From NCBI RefSeq assembly GCF_026341125.1, contig NZ_JAPEOR010000001.1, positions 868,001 to 932,000 of the forward strand: DNA of 64,000 bases. Reading direction: 5' to 3'. The DNA is from Streptomyces sp. NBC_01142. GTDB taxonomy: Bacteria > Actinomycetota > Actinomycetes > Streptomycetales > Streptomycetaceae. Below the pieces are notes generated by a model. It did no database searches, had not been told where the DNA came from, and worked only from the letters and a program-made list of their open reading frames with translations. Each line of letters opens with the position of its first letter. The stretch's first letter is position 1. This document shows, one piece after another, positions 54,621 to 63,986 of this stretch. Made by a program: the position numbers and the translations under genes.

Positions 54621-55685
54621 GTGACCACACTCACCAAGACTGAGGACGCCCCGGCTCCGACCGAGTCCGACGCGTTTCTGTCGGTGCGCGACCTGCGTGT
54701 CCAGTTCTCCACCGAGGACGGCCTCGTCAAGGCCGTGGACGGGCTCTCCTTCGAGCTGGAGCGCGGCAAGACGCTGGGCATCGTCGGCGAGTCGGGCTCC
54801 GGCAAGTCGGTGACCAACCTCAGCATCCTGGGCCTGCACAACCCGAAGAGCACCAACATCACCGGCTCCATCCGGCTGGACGGCCAAGAGCTCACCGATG
54901 CTTCGGGCAAGCAGCTCGAGAGCCTCCGTGGCAACAAGATGGCGATGATCTTCCAGGACGCGCTGACCGCCCTGTCGCCGTACTACACGATCGGCCGGCA
55001 GATCTCCGAGCCGTTCATGAAGCACACCGGTGCCAGCAAGAAGGAGGCTCGCGCGCGGGCCGTCGAGATGCTGGGCAAGGTGGGAATCCCCGATCCCAAG
55101 ACCCGGGTCGACGACTACCCGCACCAGTTCTCCGGCGGTATGCGTCAGCGCGCGATGATCGCCATGTCGCTGGTCTGCAACCCCGCACTGCTGATCGCCG
55201 ACGAGCCCACCACGGCGCTCGACGTGACGGTCCAGGCCCAGATCCTCGACCTGCTCAAGGACCTTCAGCAGGAGTTCGGTTCCGCCATCGTCCTGATCAC
55301 CCACGACCTCGGTGTGGTGGCCAACGTCGCCGACGACCTGCTGGTGATGTATGCGGGACGCGCGGTGGAGCGTGGCTCTGTGCGCGAGGTGCTCAAGCAG
55401 CCCCAGCACCCGTACACCTGGGGCCTGCTGGGCTCGATGCCCCGCCTGGCATCCGATGTGAGCGAGCCGCTGCAGCCCATCCCCGGAGCGCCGCCGAGCT
55501 TGCTGAACCCGCCTCCCGGCTGCGCGTTCAACCCGCGGTGCACCTATGTCGACCTGGTCGAAGGAAGCGGCCGCTGCACGAACGAACGCCCGCTTCTCCC
55601 CGAGGGGCGCGGCTCCGCATGTCACTTGACCGCGGATCAGAAGCAGCAGGTTTTCATCGAGAAGATTCAGCCCCGGCTGGGCTGA
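54621..55685 (+). CDS. bldKD: BldK ATPase subunit BldKD
   Basis: 354 residues. Walker A GESGSGKS (56-63), Q-loop IFQDALTAL, signature FSGGMRQR, Walker B LLIADEP and H-loop ITHDLG are intact, followed by the oligopeptide-type C-terminal domain with PPGCAFNPRC and a C-terminal Cys cluster that can hold a [4Fe-4S] cluster in some family members. AGGAG is 7 nt from GTG 54621. Provides ATP energy with BldKE. Confidence 0.9.
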   Translation: MTTLTKTEDAPAPTESDAFLSVRDLRVQFSTEDGLVKAVDGLSFELERGKTLGIVGESGSGKSVTNLSILGLHNPKSTNITGSIRLDGQELTDASGKQLESLRGNKMAMIFQDALTALSPYYTIGRQISEPFMKHTGASKKEARARAVEMLGKVGIPDPKTRVDDYPHQFSGGMRQRAMIAMSLVCNPALLIADEPTTALDVTVQAQILDLLKDLQQEFGSAIVLITHDLGVVANVADDLLVMYAGRAVERGSVREVLKQPQHPYTWGLLGSMPRLASDVSEPLQPIPGAPPSLLNPPPGCAFNPRCTYVDLVEGSGRCTNERPLLPEGRGSACHLTADQKQQVFIEKIQPRLG

Positions 55686-55704
55686 TCAACCAGCGACTGG
55701 GGCT

Positions 55705-56841
55705 ATGACCATGAGCACGAAGAACACGACGTCCGACGTCACCGATGCGGTTCCCGCACAGCGCGAGCCGGCATCGACCGAGCCGCTGCTGGAAGCGCGT
55801 GGCCTGACGAAGCATTTCCCGATCCGTGGCGGCTTTCCCATCAAGCGCACGGTCGGTGCGGTCCAGGCCGTCGACAAGGTCGACCTGACGGTCTACCCGG
55901 GCGAGAGCCTGGGTCTGGTCGGGGAGTCGGGCTGCGGCAAGTCCACCACCGGCCGGCTGCTGACGCGGCTGATGGAGCCGACCGGCGGCTCGATCCTGTA
56001 CCGCGGCCAGGACATCACGCATGCCGGCCGCAAGAAGCTGGCACCGATCAGGTCCGAGATCCAGATGATCTTCCAGGACCCGTACGCCTCGCTGAACCCG
56101 CGGCAGACGGTCGGAACGATCATCTCCGGACCGATGGAGATCAACGGGATCAACCCGCCCGGCGGCCGTGAGGCCCGGGTGCGGGAACTGCTGGAGACCG
56201 TCGGACTGAACCCGGAGCACTACAACCGCTTCCCGCACGAGTTCTCCGGCGGTCAGCGGCAGCGCATCGGCGTGGCCCGCGCGCTGGCACTCGAGCCGAA
56301 GCTGATCATCGCCGACGAGCCGGTTTCCGCGCTCGATGTCTCCATCCAGGCGCAGGTCATCAATCTGCTCCAGGAGCTCCAGCGCGACCTGGGCATCGCC
56401 TTCGTCTTCATCGCGCACGACCTGGCCATCGTCCGGCACTTCTCCCAGCGTGTCGCCGTGATGTACCTCGGCAAGATCGTCGAGGTCGCGGACCGCGACT
56501 CGCTGTACAACCGGCCGCGTCACCCGTACACCCACGCCCTGCTCTCGGCGGTGCCCGAGCCGGACATCGACGGGGCCCGGAAGGAGCGGATCCGCCTGGC
56601 CGGCGATGTGCCTTCGCCGATCATGCCGCCGTCCGGCTGCCGCTTCCGCACCCGCTGCTGGAAGGCGCAGGACAAGTGCGCGACCGAGGAGCCGCCGCTG
56701 GTGCAGCTCTCCGGGAACAAGGAGGGCCACCTGACGGCCTGCCACTTCCCGGAGGAGCCGACGACCGAGGCGCGCGGCGAGGACGTTGTGCTCGACCCGG
56801 CACTCGTGGCCATCGAGAAGGAGCACGGCTCCGACGACTGA
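55705..56841 (+). CDS. bldKE: BldK ATPase subunit BldKE
   Basis: 378 residues (376 if ATG 55711 is used, equally likely). Walker A GESGCGKS (73-80), Q-loop [11 protein letters not shown], signature FSGGQRQR, Walker B LIIADEP and H-loop IAHDLA are present, followed by the OppF-type C-terminal [10 protein letters not shown]. It forms the heterodimeric motor with BldKD. Last gene of the operon, ended by a terminator 12 bp later. Confidence 0.9.
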   Translation: MTMSTKNTTSDVTDAVPAQREPASTEPLLEARGLTKHFPIRGGFPIKRTVGAVQAVDKVDLTVYPGESLGLVGESGCGKSTTGRLLTRLMEPTGGSILYRGQDITHAGRKKLAPIRSEIQMIFQDPYASLNPRQTVGTIISGPMEINGINPPGGREARVRELLETVGLNPEHYNRFPHEFSGGQRQRIGVARALALEPKLIIADEPVSALDVSIQAQVINLLQELQRDLGIAFVFIAHDLAIVRHFSQRVAVMYLGKIVEVADRDSLYNRPRHPYTHALLSAVPEPDIDGARKERIRLAGDVPSPIMPPSGCRFRTRCWKAQDKCATEEPPLVQLSGNKEGHLTACHFPEEPTTEARGEDVVLDPALVAIEKEHGSDD

Positions 56842-56853
56842 CACGTGCGTGAA

Positions 56854-56891
56854 GAACGCCCCGGCCGCCCCGATGGGCGGCCGGGGCGTTC
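56854..56891 (+). terminator. bldK operon terminator
   Basis: GAACGCCCCGGCCGCCC-CGAT-GGGCGGCCGGGGCGTTC: a 17-bp perfect stem with a tetraloop. Confidence 0.93.
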
Positions 56892-57002
56892 TCGTTCGAC
56901 GCCGGGGAGCCGTCACCCGGGCCGCCGCCGTGCTGCCACCTGGGTCCCGTCGAACGCGAAAACGCGTTGCGCCGCCGGGGCCCAGCCCCCGAGAGTGGCC
57001 CG

Positions 57003-57962
57003 ATGGATGACCTCATAGTGCGGCCCGCGGTCCCCGAGGACGCGGTGGAGATCTGTCGGCTGCTCAATGCGGTGGACGTCGCCGAGATCGGGCGGCCGGA
57101 GACCGATCTCAGCTCGGTCCAGAGCGATCTCGCCCATCCCGAGACCGATCTGGCGCAGGACTCATGGCTGGGGTTCTGGGACGGAAGACTGGTCGCGTAC
57201 GCGCTGCTGTGGGACGACTCCGGGGCCGAGCGCATCGACATCGACCACTACATCCTGCCCGAGCACCAGGACGCGGGGGAGCAGCTCCTGGAGCTGGCGC
57301 AGGCGCGTGCCGTGCAGCGGGCCGTGGCCAACGGGGCCGACCGGGCCGTCGTCCACCTCCGGCTCAACATCCGGCCCACGCTGGACACTTCGCTGCTGAC
57401 CCGCCGCGGCTGGCAGGCCGTGCGCCGCTACAACGTCCTCACCCGGCCGCTGTCTCCGCCGGCCGATCCCTCTCCGGCGCTCCCGCCCGGGCTCACCGTC
57501 CGCGACTGCCGGGACGAGGCGGACCGCAGGCGCGCCCATGAACTGGCCGAGGAGACCTTCGCCGAGCACTACGACCATCAACAGCGCAGCTACCGGCAGT
57601 GGCTCGACGACCTCGGCGTGGGCATCGACTGGTCCCTGGTGTGGATCGCCTCCCTCGACGGGTCCGGTGACGTGGCCGTGCTGCTGACCCGGGACGACCG
57701 GGAGGCCATGGGCTGGATCTCGCTCATCGGCGTACGCAAGGAGGCGCGGGCCCGCGGGCTCGGCAGCCATCTGCTGCGCCATGCCTTCGCCGCCTACGCG
57801 GACCGCGGCCGCGACATCATCGGGCTGGGTGTGGACACCGGCAACGTGACGGGCGCGCTGCGGCTGTACGAGGCCCACGGCATGACTCTGCACTTCGCCG
57901 TGGACACGTGGGAGGTGACTCTGCGGGCCGATCCTCCGGCTCGTCCAGACGGCCGAGGCTGA
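57003..57962 (+). CDS. Tandem GNAT-family N-acetyltransferase
   Basis: 319 residues with two GNAT-like halves. The N-terminal half (about 1-145) is weakly conserved; the C-terminal half (about 160-305) has the acetyl-CoA loop VRKEARARGLGSHLLRHAF and GVDTGNVTGALRLYEAHGM. The architecture resembles mycothiol synthase MshD, but a specific function cannot be assigned. ATG 57003 (MDDLIVRP) is 6 nt after GAGAGT, a weak -10-like box. It separates two peptide transport operons. Confidence 0.82.
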   Translation: MDDLIVRPAVPEDAVEICRLLNAVDVAEIGRPETDLSSVQSDLAHPETDLAQDSWLGFWDGRLVAYALLWDDSGAERIDIDHYILPEHQDAGEQLLELAQARAVQRAVANGADRAVVHLRLNIRPTLDTSLLTRRGWQAVRRYNVLTRPLSPPADPSPALPPGLTVRDCRDEADRRRAHELAEETFAEHYDHQQRSYRQWLDDLGVGIDWSLVWIASLDGSGDVAVLLTRDDREAMGWISLIGVRKEARARGLGSHLLRHAFAAYADRGRDIIGLGVDTGNVTGALRLYEAHGMTLHFAVDTWEVTLRADPPARPDGRG

Positions 57963-57997
57963 CATGCGGCCAGTCGTGGTATGGGGTGATATGTGAT

Positions 57998-58016
57998 CCT
58001 AAGTCAGATTTAGGAC
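57998..58016. promoter_or_regulatory. Inverted repeat before the second peptide operon
   Basis: TCCTAA-GTCAGAT-TTAGGA, a 6-bp arm repeat, ends 3 bp before the SBP ribosome-binding site (GGAGG). It may be an operator or control translation. Confidence 0.4.
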
Positions 58017-58030
58017 ATGGGAGGCATGCC

Positions 58031-59659
58031 ATGCGCGGAGCCGCGCACGCCAGGTGGGCCGTATGCGCGCTGGTCGTCGCCCTTGCGGCGACGGCCTGCG
58101 GCGGCGGGGGCGGCAGCGGTGGCAGCGGCGCCGACGGCATCGTGAGCTCCTCGTGGGGCGACCCGCAGAACCCGCTGGAGCCTGCCAACACCAACGAGGT
58201 GCAGGGCGGCAAGGTCCTCGACATGCTCTTCCGTGGCCTCAAGCGGTACGACCCGAAGACCGGCGAGGCCAAGGACATGGTCGCCGAGAAGATCGCGACC
58301 TCGGACTCGGTCAACTTCGCGGTCACCATCAAGGACGGCTGGACCTTCAGCAATGGCGAGAAGGTCACCGCCCAGTCCTTCGTGGACGCCTGGAACTACG
58401 GCGCACACCTCAAGAACAACCAGCGGAACGCGTACTTCTTCGGCTATATCGAGGGATACGAGCAGGTTCACCCGGCGCAGGGGCAGCCCAGCGCCGAGAC
58501 CCTCAGCGGGCTCAAGGTCGTCGACGCCCGGAACTTCACGGTCAAGCTCTCCCAGAAGTTCTCGACCTGGCCCGAGACGCTCGGCTACGCCGCGTTCGCC
58601 CCGCTGCCCGGGGCGTTCTTCGACAACCACGACGCCTGGCTCTCCCAGCCCATCGGCAACGGCCCGTACACCGTCGATTCGTACGCCAAGGGCTCCAGGA
58701 TGTCCCTGCGCAGATGGGACGACTACCCGGGCCCGGACAAGGCACGGAACGGCGGAGTCGACCTCAATGTGTACACGGACAACAACACCGCCTACACCGA
58801 TCTGACGGCCGGAAACCTCGACCTCGTCGACGACGTACCGGCCGCGCAGCTGCAGAACGTGCGGGCCGACCTCGGAGACCGGTACATCAACACCCCCGCC
58901 GGCATCATCCAGACTCTCGCGTTCCCGTACTACGACAAGGCCTGGGACACCCCGGAAGGGGCGAAGGTCCGCACGGGCCTGTCCATGGCGATCAACCGTC
59001 AGCAGATCACCGACACGATCTTCCAGAAGACCCGTACGCCCGCGAAGGACTGGACCTCTCCCGTGCTCGGTGCGGACGGCGGCTACAGCGACTCGCTCTG
59101 CGGCGCCGCCTGCGAGTACAACCCCGCCGAGGCGAAGAAGCTGATCGCCGAGGGCGGCGGCATCCCCGGCGGCCGGCTGAGTCTCTCGTACAACGCGGAC
59201 ACCGGCTCGCACAAGGAGTGGGTCGACGCGGTCTGCAACAGCATCAACAACGCCCTGGGCAACGACAGGGCGTGCGCCGGCAACCCCGTCGGCACCTTCG
59301 CCGACTTCCGCAGCCAGATCACCCAGAGCAAGATGCCGGGCCCGTTCCGCGCCGGGTGGCAGATGGACTACCCGCTGATCCAGAACTTCCTGCAGCCCCT
59401 CTACTACACCAACGCCTCGTCCAACGACGGCAAGTGGACCAATGAGAAGTTCGACCGGCTCATCGACAAGGCCAACGCCGAGACGGACGCGACGAAGGCG
59501 ACGCAGACCTTCCAGCAGGCCGAGGAGGTCGTACGGGACGAGATGGCGGCCATCCCGCTCTGGTACCAGAACGGCAGCGCGGGCTACTCGGAACGCGTCT
59601 CCAATGTCGCGCTGAACCCCTTCAGCGTGCCGGTCTACAACGAGATCACGGTCAACTGA
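58031..59659 (+). CDS. Oligopeptide-binding lipoprotein (second operon)
   Basis: 542 residues. The lipobox AATAC with Cys23 is followed by a Gly linker. The OppA-like fold contains SSSWGDPQNPLEPANTNEVQGG, WTFSNGEKVTAQSFVDAWNYG and FGYIEGYEQVHPAQGQP. It binds peptides outside the cell. GGGAGG lies 6 nt from ATG 58031; the longer frame is rejected. First gene of a five-gene operon; S. coelicolor has, as I recall, a similar operon after bldK. Confidence 0.9.
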   Translation: MRGAAHARWAVCALVVALAATACGGGGGSGGSGADGIVSSSWGDPQNPLEPANTNEVQGGKVLDMLFRGLKRYDPKTGEAKDMVAEKIATSDSVNFAVTIKDGWTFSNGEKVTAQSFVDAWNYGAHLKNNQRNAYFFGYIEGYEQVHPAQGQPSAETLSGLKVVDARNFTVKLSQKFSTWPETLGYAAFAPLPGAFFDNHDAWLSQPIGNGPYTVDSYAKGSRMSLRRWDDYPGPDKARNGGVDLNVYTDNNTAYTDLTAGNLDLVDDVPAAQLQNVRADLGDRYINTPAGIIQTLAFPYYDKAWDTPEGAKVRTGLSMAINRQQITDTIFQKTRTPAKDWTSPVLGADGGYSDSLCGAACEYNPAEAKKLIAEGGGIPGGRLSLSYNADTGSHKEWVDAVCNSINNALGNDRACAGNPVGTFADFRSQITQSKMPGPFRAGWQMDYPLIQNFLQPLYYTNASSNDGKWTNEKFDRLIDKANAETDATKATQTFQQAEEVVRDEMAAIPLWYQNGSAGYSERVSNVALNPFSVPVYNEITVN

Positions 59660-59732
59660 CGGCGGAAGGCATCCGGCCCGGCGTGCCCGACGCGCCGGGG
59701 CCTCCCCCTTCCCACGACCCCCGGAGCCCTTC

Positions 59733-60656
59733 ATGGGACGTTATGTGATCCGGCGTCTGCTGCAGATGATCCCGGTCTTCATCGGCGCCACGCTGCTGAT
59801 CTTCCTCATGGTCAACGTGATGGGCGACCCCGTCGCGGGGCTCTGTGGCGACCGGCAGTGCGACCCGGCGACCGCCGCGCAGCTGGAGAAGGAGTTCGGT
59901 CTCGATAAGCCGGTGTGGCAGCAGTATCTGACGTACATGGGCAATGTCTTCTCCGGTGACTTCGGCACGGCCTTCAACGGCCAGGAGGTCACCGAGCTGA
60001 TGGCGACGGCCTTCCCGGTCACCATCCGTCTGACGCTCGTGGCGATCTTCTTCGAGATCGTCATCGGCATCACCCTGGGGGTGATCACGGGGCTGCGGCG
60101 CGGCCGCCCGGTCGACACCGGCGTGCTGCTGGGGACGCTGGTGGTCATCTCCGTCCCCACGTTCGTCACCGGTCTGCTGATCCAGCTGCTGCTCGGCGTG
60201 GAGTGGAAGATCATCGACCCGTCCGTCTCCGCGGCCGCGCCGCTCGACGAGCTGATCGTGCCGGGGCTGGTGCTCGCCTCGGTCTCGCTGGCGTACGTCA
60301 CCCGGCTGACCCGGACGTCGATCGCCGAGAACGCCCGCTCCGACTACGTGCGCACCGCGAAGGCCAAGGGCCTCCCCAGAAGCCGCGTGATCAGCCGGCA
60401 TCTGCTGCGCAACTCACTGATCCCGGTGGTCACCTTCATCGGCACCGATGTGGGCGCCCTGATGGGCGGTGCGATCGTCACCGAGCGAATCTTCAACATC
60501 CACGGCGTCGGCTACCAGCTCTACCAGGGCATTCTGCGGCAGAACACCCAGACCGTCGTCGGCTTCGTGACCATCCTCGTCATCGTCTTCCTGGTGGCCA
60601 ACCTGCTGGTCGACCTTCTCTACGCCGTTCTCGACCCGAGGATCCGGTATGCCTGA
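59733..60656 (+). CDS. Oligopeptide ABC permease OppB-like
   Basis: 307 residues: MGRYVIRRLLQMIPVFIGAT (helix 1), first loop with VAGLCGDRQCDP, five further helices and the EAA loop SDYVRTAKAKGLPRSRVISRHLLRN. It forms half of the membrane channel. The stop overlaps the next gene's ATG by 8 nt. Confidence 0.9.
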   Translation: MGRYVIRRLLQMIPVFIGATLLIFLMVNVMGDPVAGLCGDRQCDPATAAQLEKEFGLDKPVWQQYLTYMGNVFSGDFGTAFNGQEVTELMATAFPVTIRLTLVAIFFEIVIGITLGVITGLRRGRPVDTGVLLGTLVVISVPTFVTGLLIQLLLGVEWKIIDPSVSAAAPLDELIVPGLVLASVSLAYVTRLTRTSIAENARSDYVRTAKAKGLPRSRVISRHLLRNSLIPVVTFIGTDVGALMGGAIVTERIFNIHGVGYQLYQGILRQNTQTVVGFVTILVIVFLVANLLVDLLYAVLDPRIRYA

Positions 60657-61650
60657 GCGACACGACCCAGACGGTGCGATGGCCCCGACCGGAGCGGGCG
60701 GCGCCTTGGATCTCGCCATGAGCGAGGGAGAGACGCTGGAGCAGACCCCCGGCGGGCCGGGCACAGGCCCCTCCGAGCCGGATCCGTCAGCCGCCTCCGG
60801 CGGACGGGCCCGCAGCCTGTGGTCCGACGCCTGGCGCGATCTGCGGCGCAACCCCGTCTTCATCATCTCGGGGCTGATCATCATCTTTCTGGTCCTCATC
60901 TCTGTCTGGCCGTCGCTGATCGCCTCCGGAAATCCGCTCCAGTGCGACCTGTCCAAGGCCCAGCAGGGCTCCCAGCCCGGATACCCCTTCGGCTTCAACG
61001 CCCAGGGCTGCGACGTGTACACGCGTACGGTCTACGGTGCCCGCGCCTCGGTCACCGTCGGTGTCTGCGCGACGCTCGGGGTGGCGCTGCTCGGCTCCGT
61101 CCTCGGCGGCCTGGCCGGCTTCTTCGGCGGAGGGGGGGACGCGGTCCTCTCCCGGATCACCGACATCTTCTTCGGCATCCCGGTCGTCCTCGGCGGACTC
61201 GTCCTGCTCTCCGTCGTCACCAGCTCCACCGTCTGGCCGGTCATCGGTTTCATGGTGCTGCTGGGCTGGCCGCAGCTCTCCCGTATCGCGCGCGGCTCGG
61301 TCATCACCGCCAGACAGAACGACTACGTCCAGGCGGCACGGGCGCTCGGCGCGTCCAACTCCCGGATTCTGCTGCGGCACATCGCCCCCAACGCCGTCGC
61401 GCCGGTGATCGTCGTGGCGACCATCGCGCTGGGTACGTACATCTCGCTGGAGGCGACCCTCTCGTTCCTCGGCGTCGGTCTGAAGCCGCCGACCGTGTCC
61501 TGGGGGATCGACATCTCCGACGCCTCCAAGTACATCCGCAACGCCCCGCACATGCTGCTCTGGCCCGCCGGCGCGCTGGCGGTCACCGTGCTCGCGTTCA
61601 TCATGCTCGGCGACGCGGTCCGCGACGCCCTCGACCCCAAGCTGCGCTGA
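60649..61650 (+). CDS. Oligopeptide ABC permease OppC-like
   Basis: 333 residues. A long disordered N-terminus (about 1-60) is followed by six helices and the EAA loop NDYVQAARALGASNSRILLRHIAPN. A Cys-bearing loop (LQCDLSKAQ...NAQGCDVYTR) lies after helix 1. Overlaps the oppB-like gene by 8 nt and ends 10 bp before the first ATPase gene. Confidence 0.9.
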   Translation: MPERHDPDGAMAPTGAGGALDLAMSEGETLEQTPGGPGTGPSEPDPSAASGGRARSLWSDAWRDLRRNPVFIISGLIIIFLVLISVWPSLIASGNPLQCDLSKAQQGSQPGYPFGFNAQGCDVYTRTVYGARASVTVGVCATLGVALLGSVLGGLAGFFGGGGDAVLSRITDIFFGIPVVLGGLVLLSVVTSSTVWPVIGFMVLLGWPQLSRIARGSVITARQNDYVQAARALGASNSRILLRHIAPNAVAPVIVVATIALGTYISLEATLSFLGVGLKPPTVSWGIDISDASKYIRNAPHMLLWPAGALAVTVLAFIMLGDAVRDALDPKLR

Positions 61651-61660
61651 GGAGCCTGCC

Positions 61661-62635
61661 ATGTTGCTCGAAGTGCGCGATCTGCACGTGGAGTTCCGTA
61701 CGCGGGACGGGGTCGCCAAGGCCGTCAACGGCGTGGACTACACCGTGCAGGCGGGCGAGACACTCGCCGTGCTGGGCGAGTCCGGGTCCGGCAAGTCCGT
61801 CACCGCGCAGGCGATCATGGGCATCCTGGACATGCCGCCGGGGAAGATCACGGGCGGCGAGATCCTCTTCGAGGGGCAGGATCTGCTGCAGCTCAAGGAG
61901 GAGAAGCGGCGGAAGATCCGCGGGGCTCGGATGGCCATGATCTTCCAGGACGCGCTCTCGTCCCTGAACCCGGTGCTGAGCGTCGGCAACCAGCTCGGCG
62001 AGATGTTCGTCGTCCACCGCGGGATGTCGAAGAAGGACGCGCGGGCCACCTCCGTCGAGCTGATGGAGCGGGTAGGCATCCCGGCGGCGAAGGAGCGGGT
62101 CGGACAGTACCCGCACCAGTTCAGCGGCGGTATGCGTCAGCGCATCATGATCGCCATGGCGCTTGCCCTGGAGCCCGCGCTGATCATCGCGGACGAGCCG
62201 ACGACCGCGCTGGACGTCACCGTCCAGGCCCAGGTGATGGACCTGCTGGCCAAGCTCCGGAGCGAGCTGAACATGGGGCTCATCCTGATCACCCACGACC
62301 TGGGCGTGGTCGCCGACGTCGCGGACAGGATCGCGGTGATGTACGCCGGGCGGATCGTCGAGACGGCCCCGGTCCACGACATCTACAAGGCCCCGGCGCA
62401 TCCCTACACCAAGGGCCTGCTCGCATCGATCCCGCGCCTGGACCAGAAGGGCCGGGAGCTGTACGCGATCAAGGGCCTGCCGCCGAATCTGATGCACATC
62501 CCGCCGGGCTGCGCCTTCAACCCGCGCTGCCCGCTGGCCCGGGACGTGTGCCGTACCGATGCGCCGCCGCTGTACGAGGTGTCGGAGGACCGCGGGAGCG
62601 CGTGCCACTTCTGGCAGGAGGCGCTCAATGACTGA
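61661..62635 (+). CDS. Oligopeptide ABC ATPase OppD-like
   Basis: 324 residues: Walker A GESGSGKS, Q-loop IFQDALSSLNP, signature FSGGMRQR, Walker B LIIADEP, H-loop ITHDLG, and the C-terminal PPGCAFNPRCPLARDVC. Its stop overlaps the next ATG (ATGACTGA), showing tight co-translation with the partner ATPase. Confidence 0.92.
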   Translation: MLLEVRDLHVEFRTRDGVAKAVNGVDYTVQAGETLAVLGESGSGKSVTAQAIMGILDMPPGKITGGEILFEGQDLLQLKEEKRRKIRGARMAMIFQDALSSLNPVLSVGNQLGEMFVVHRGMSKKDARATSVELMERVGIPAAKERVGQYPHQFSGGMRQRIMIAMALALEPALIIADEPTTALDVTVQAQVMDLLAKLRSELNMGLILITHDLGVVADVADRIAVMYAGRIVETAPVHDIYKAPAHPYTKGLLASIPRLDQKGRELYAIKGLPPNLMHIPPGCAFNPRCPLARDVCRTDAPPLYEVSEDRGSACHFWQEALND

Positions 62636-63806
62636 GCAGGTGGGGCAGGCCGGGCAGGCCGAGGCGATCCTGGAGGTGCGCGACCTGGTCAAGCACTATC
62701 CGCTCACCCGGGGCATCCTCTTCAAGAAGCAGGTCGGCGCGGTCAGGGCGGTCGACGGTGTCGACCTTGACCTCGCGGCGGGTGAGACGCTCGGCATTGT
62801 GGGGGAGTCGGGCTGCGGCAAGTCCACCCTCGCCAAGATGCTGGTCCAGCTGGAGAAGCCCACGGCCGGGGCGATCCGGTACAGGGGCGAGGACGTCACC
62901 ACGCTGTCCGGGCGCGCGCTCAAGGCCGTACGCCGCAATATCCAGATGGTGTTCCAGGATCCGTACACCTCGCTCAACCCGCGGATGACGGTCGGCGACA
63001 TCATCGGGGAGCCGTACGACATCCATCCCGAGGTGGCGCCCAAGGGCGAGAGGCGCCGCAAGGTCCAGGATCTTCTCGACGTCGTCGGGCTCAACCCCGA
63101 ATACATCAACCGCTATCCGCACCAGTTCAGCGGCGGGCAGCGGCAGCGCATCGGTATCGCGCGGGGGCTCGCTCTCCGGCCGGAGATCATCGTGGCGGAC
63201 GAACCGGTCTCGGCCCTCGACGTCTCGGTCCAGGCGCAGGTCATCAATCTGCTGGACAGGCTCCAGAACGAATTCAGCCTGAGCTATGTCTTCATCGCCC
63301 ATGACCTGTCGATCGTCCGGCACATCTCCGACCGGGTCGGCGTGATGTATCTCGGGCGGATCGTGGAGATCGGCAAGGACGCCGAGATCTACGACCACCC
63401 GACGCACCCGTACACCCAGGCGCTGCTGTCGGCGGTCCCGGTGCCCGACCCGGAGGCGCGTGAGCACCGCGAGCGGATCATCCTCTCCGGCGATGTGCCG
63501 TCGCCGGCGAACATCCCCTCCGGTTGCCGCTTCCGCACGCGCTGCTGGAAGGCCCGGGAGCGATGCGAACTGGAGGTGCCGCTGCTCGCGGTCCCGGCGG
63601 AGTTCCGGCTGATGGAGGGCCCGGCGCACCACGACTCGGCCTGCCACTTCGCGGAGGAGAAGCACGTGGTGCCGGGCCAGGAGCCGGCTGACGGGGACGG
63701 CGAAGGGGACCGGCCGGACGATGGCGGTGGGCCTGGTCACGGGGACGGGCCCGCTCGCGTGGACCGGTCGGGGGACGGGGACGGGCCCGCTGCCAAGTCC
63801 CTTTAG
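62628..63806 (+). CDS. Oligopeptide ABC ATPase OppF-like
   Basis: 392 residues: Walker [10 protein letters not shown]-loop VFQDPYTSLNP, signature FSGGQRQR, Walker B IIVADEP, H-loop [16 protein letters not shown]. The last 45 residues (DGDGEGDRPDDGGGPGHG...) are a low-complexity acidic tail not found in BldKE, probably disordered. Last gene of the operon. Confidence 0.92.
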   Translation: MTEQVGQAGQAEAILEVRDLVKHYPLTRGILFKKQVGAVRAVDGVDLDLAAGETLGIVGESGCGKSTLAKMLVQLEKPTAGAIRYRGEDVTTLSGRALKAVRRNIQMVFQDPYTSLNPRMTVGDIIGEPYDIHPEVAPKGERRRKVQDLLDVVGLNPEYINRYPHQFSGGQRQRIGIARGLALRPEIIVADEPVSALDVSVQAQVINLLDRLQNEFSLSYVFIAHDLSIVRHISDRVGVMYLGRIVEIGKDAEIYDHPTHPYTQALLSAVPVPDPEAREHRERIILSGDVPSPANIPSGCRFRTRCWKARERCELEVPLLAVPAEFRLMEGPAHHDSACHFAEEKHVVPGQEPADGDGEGDRPDDGGGPGHGDGPARVDRSGDGDGPAAKSL

Positions 63807-63950
63807 CAGTCCGCCGGTTCTTTCCCCGCCACGAGTGACAAAGGCCGACACATACCCATCAAATTCTTTAACACACAGGCAACTTGACCGCCGCAGCTCC
63901 GATATACGAACGCGGCACGCTGAGCAGCGTACGGCCGTGCGGGTGCCGTA

Positions 63951-63986
63951 GACCGGCCGGGCCTCGCCATGTGGCTCCGGCCGGTC
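63951..63986 (+). terminator. Hairpin at the right end of the window
   Basis: GACCGGCCGG (63951-63960) pairs with CCGGCCGGTC (63977-63986), 145 bp after the last stop. The bases 63807-63950 hold no gene seen. Confidence 0.5.
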
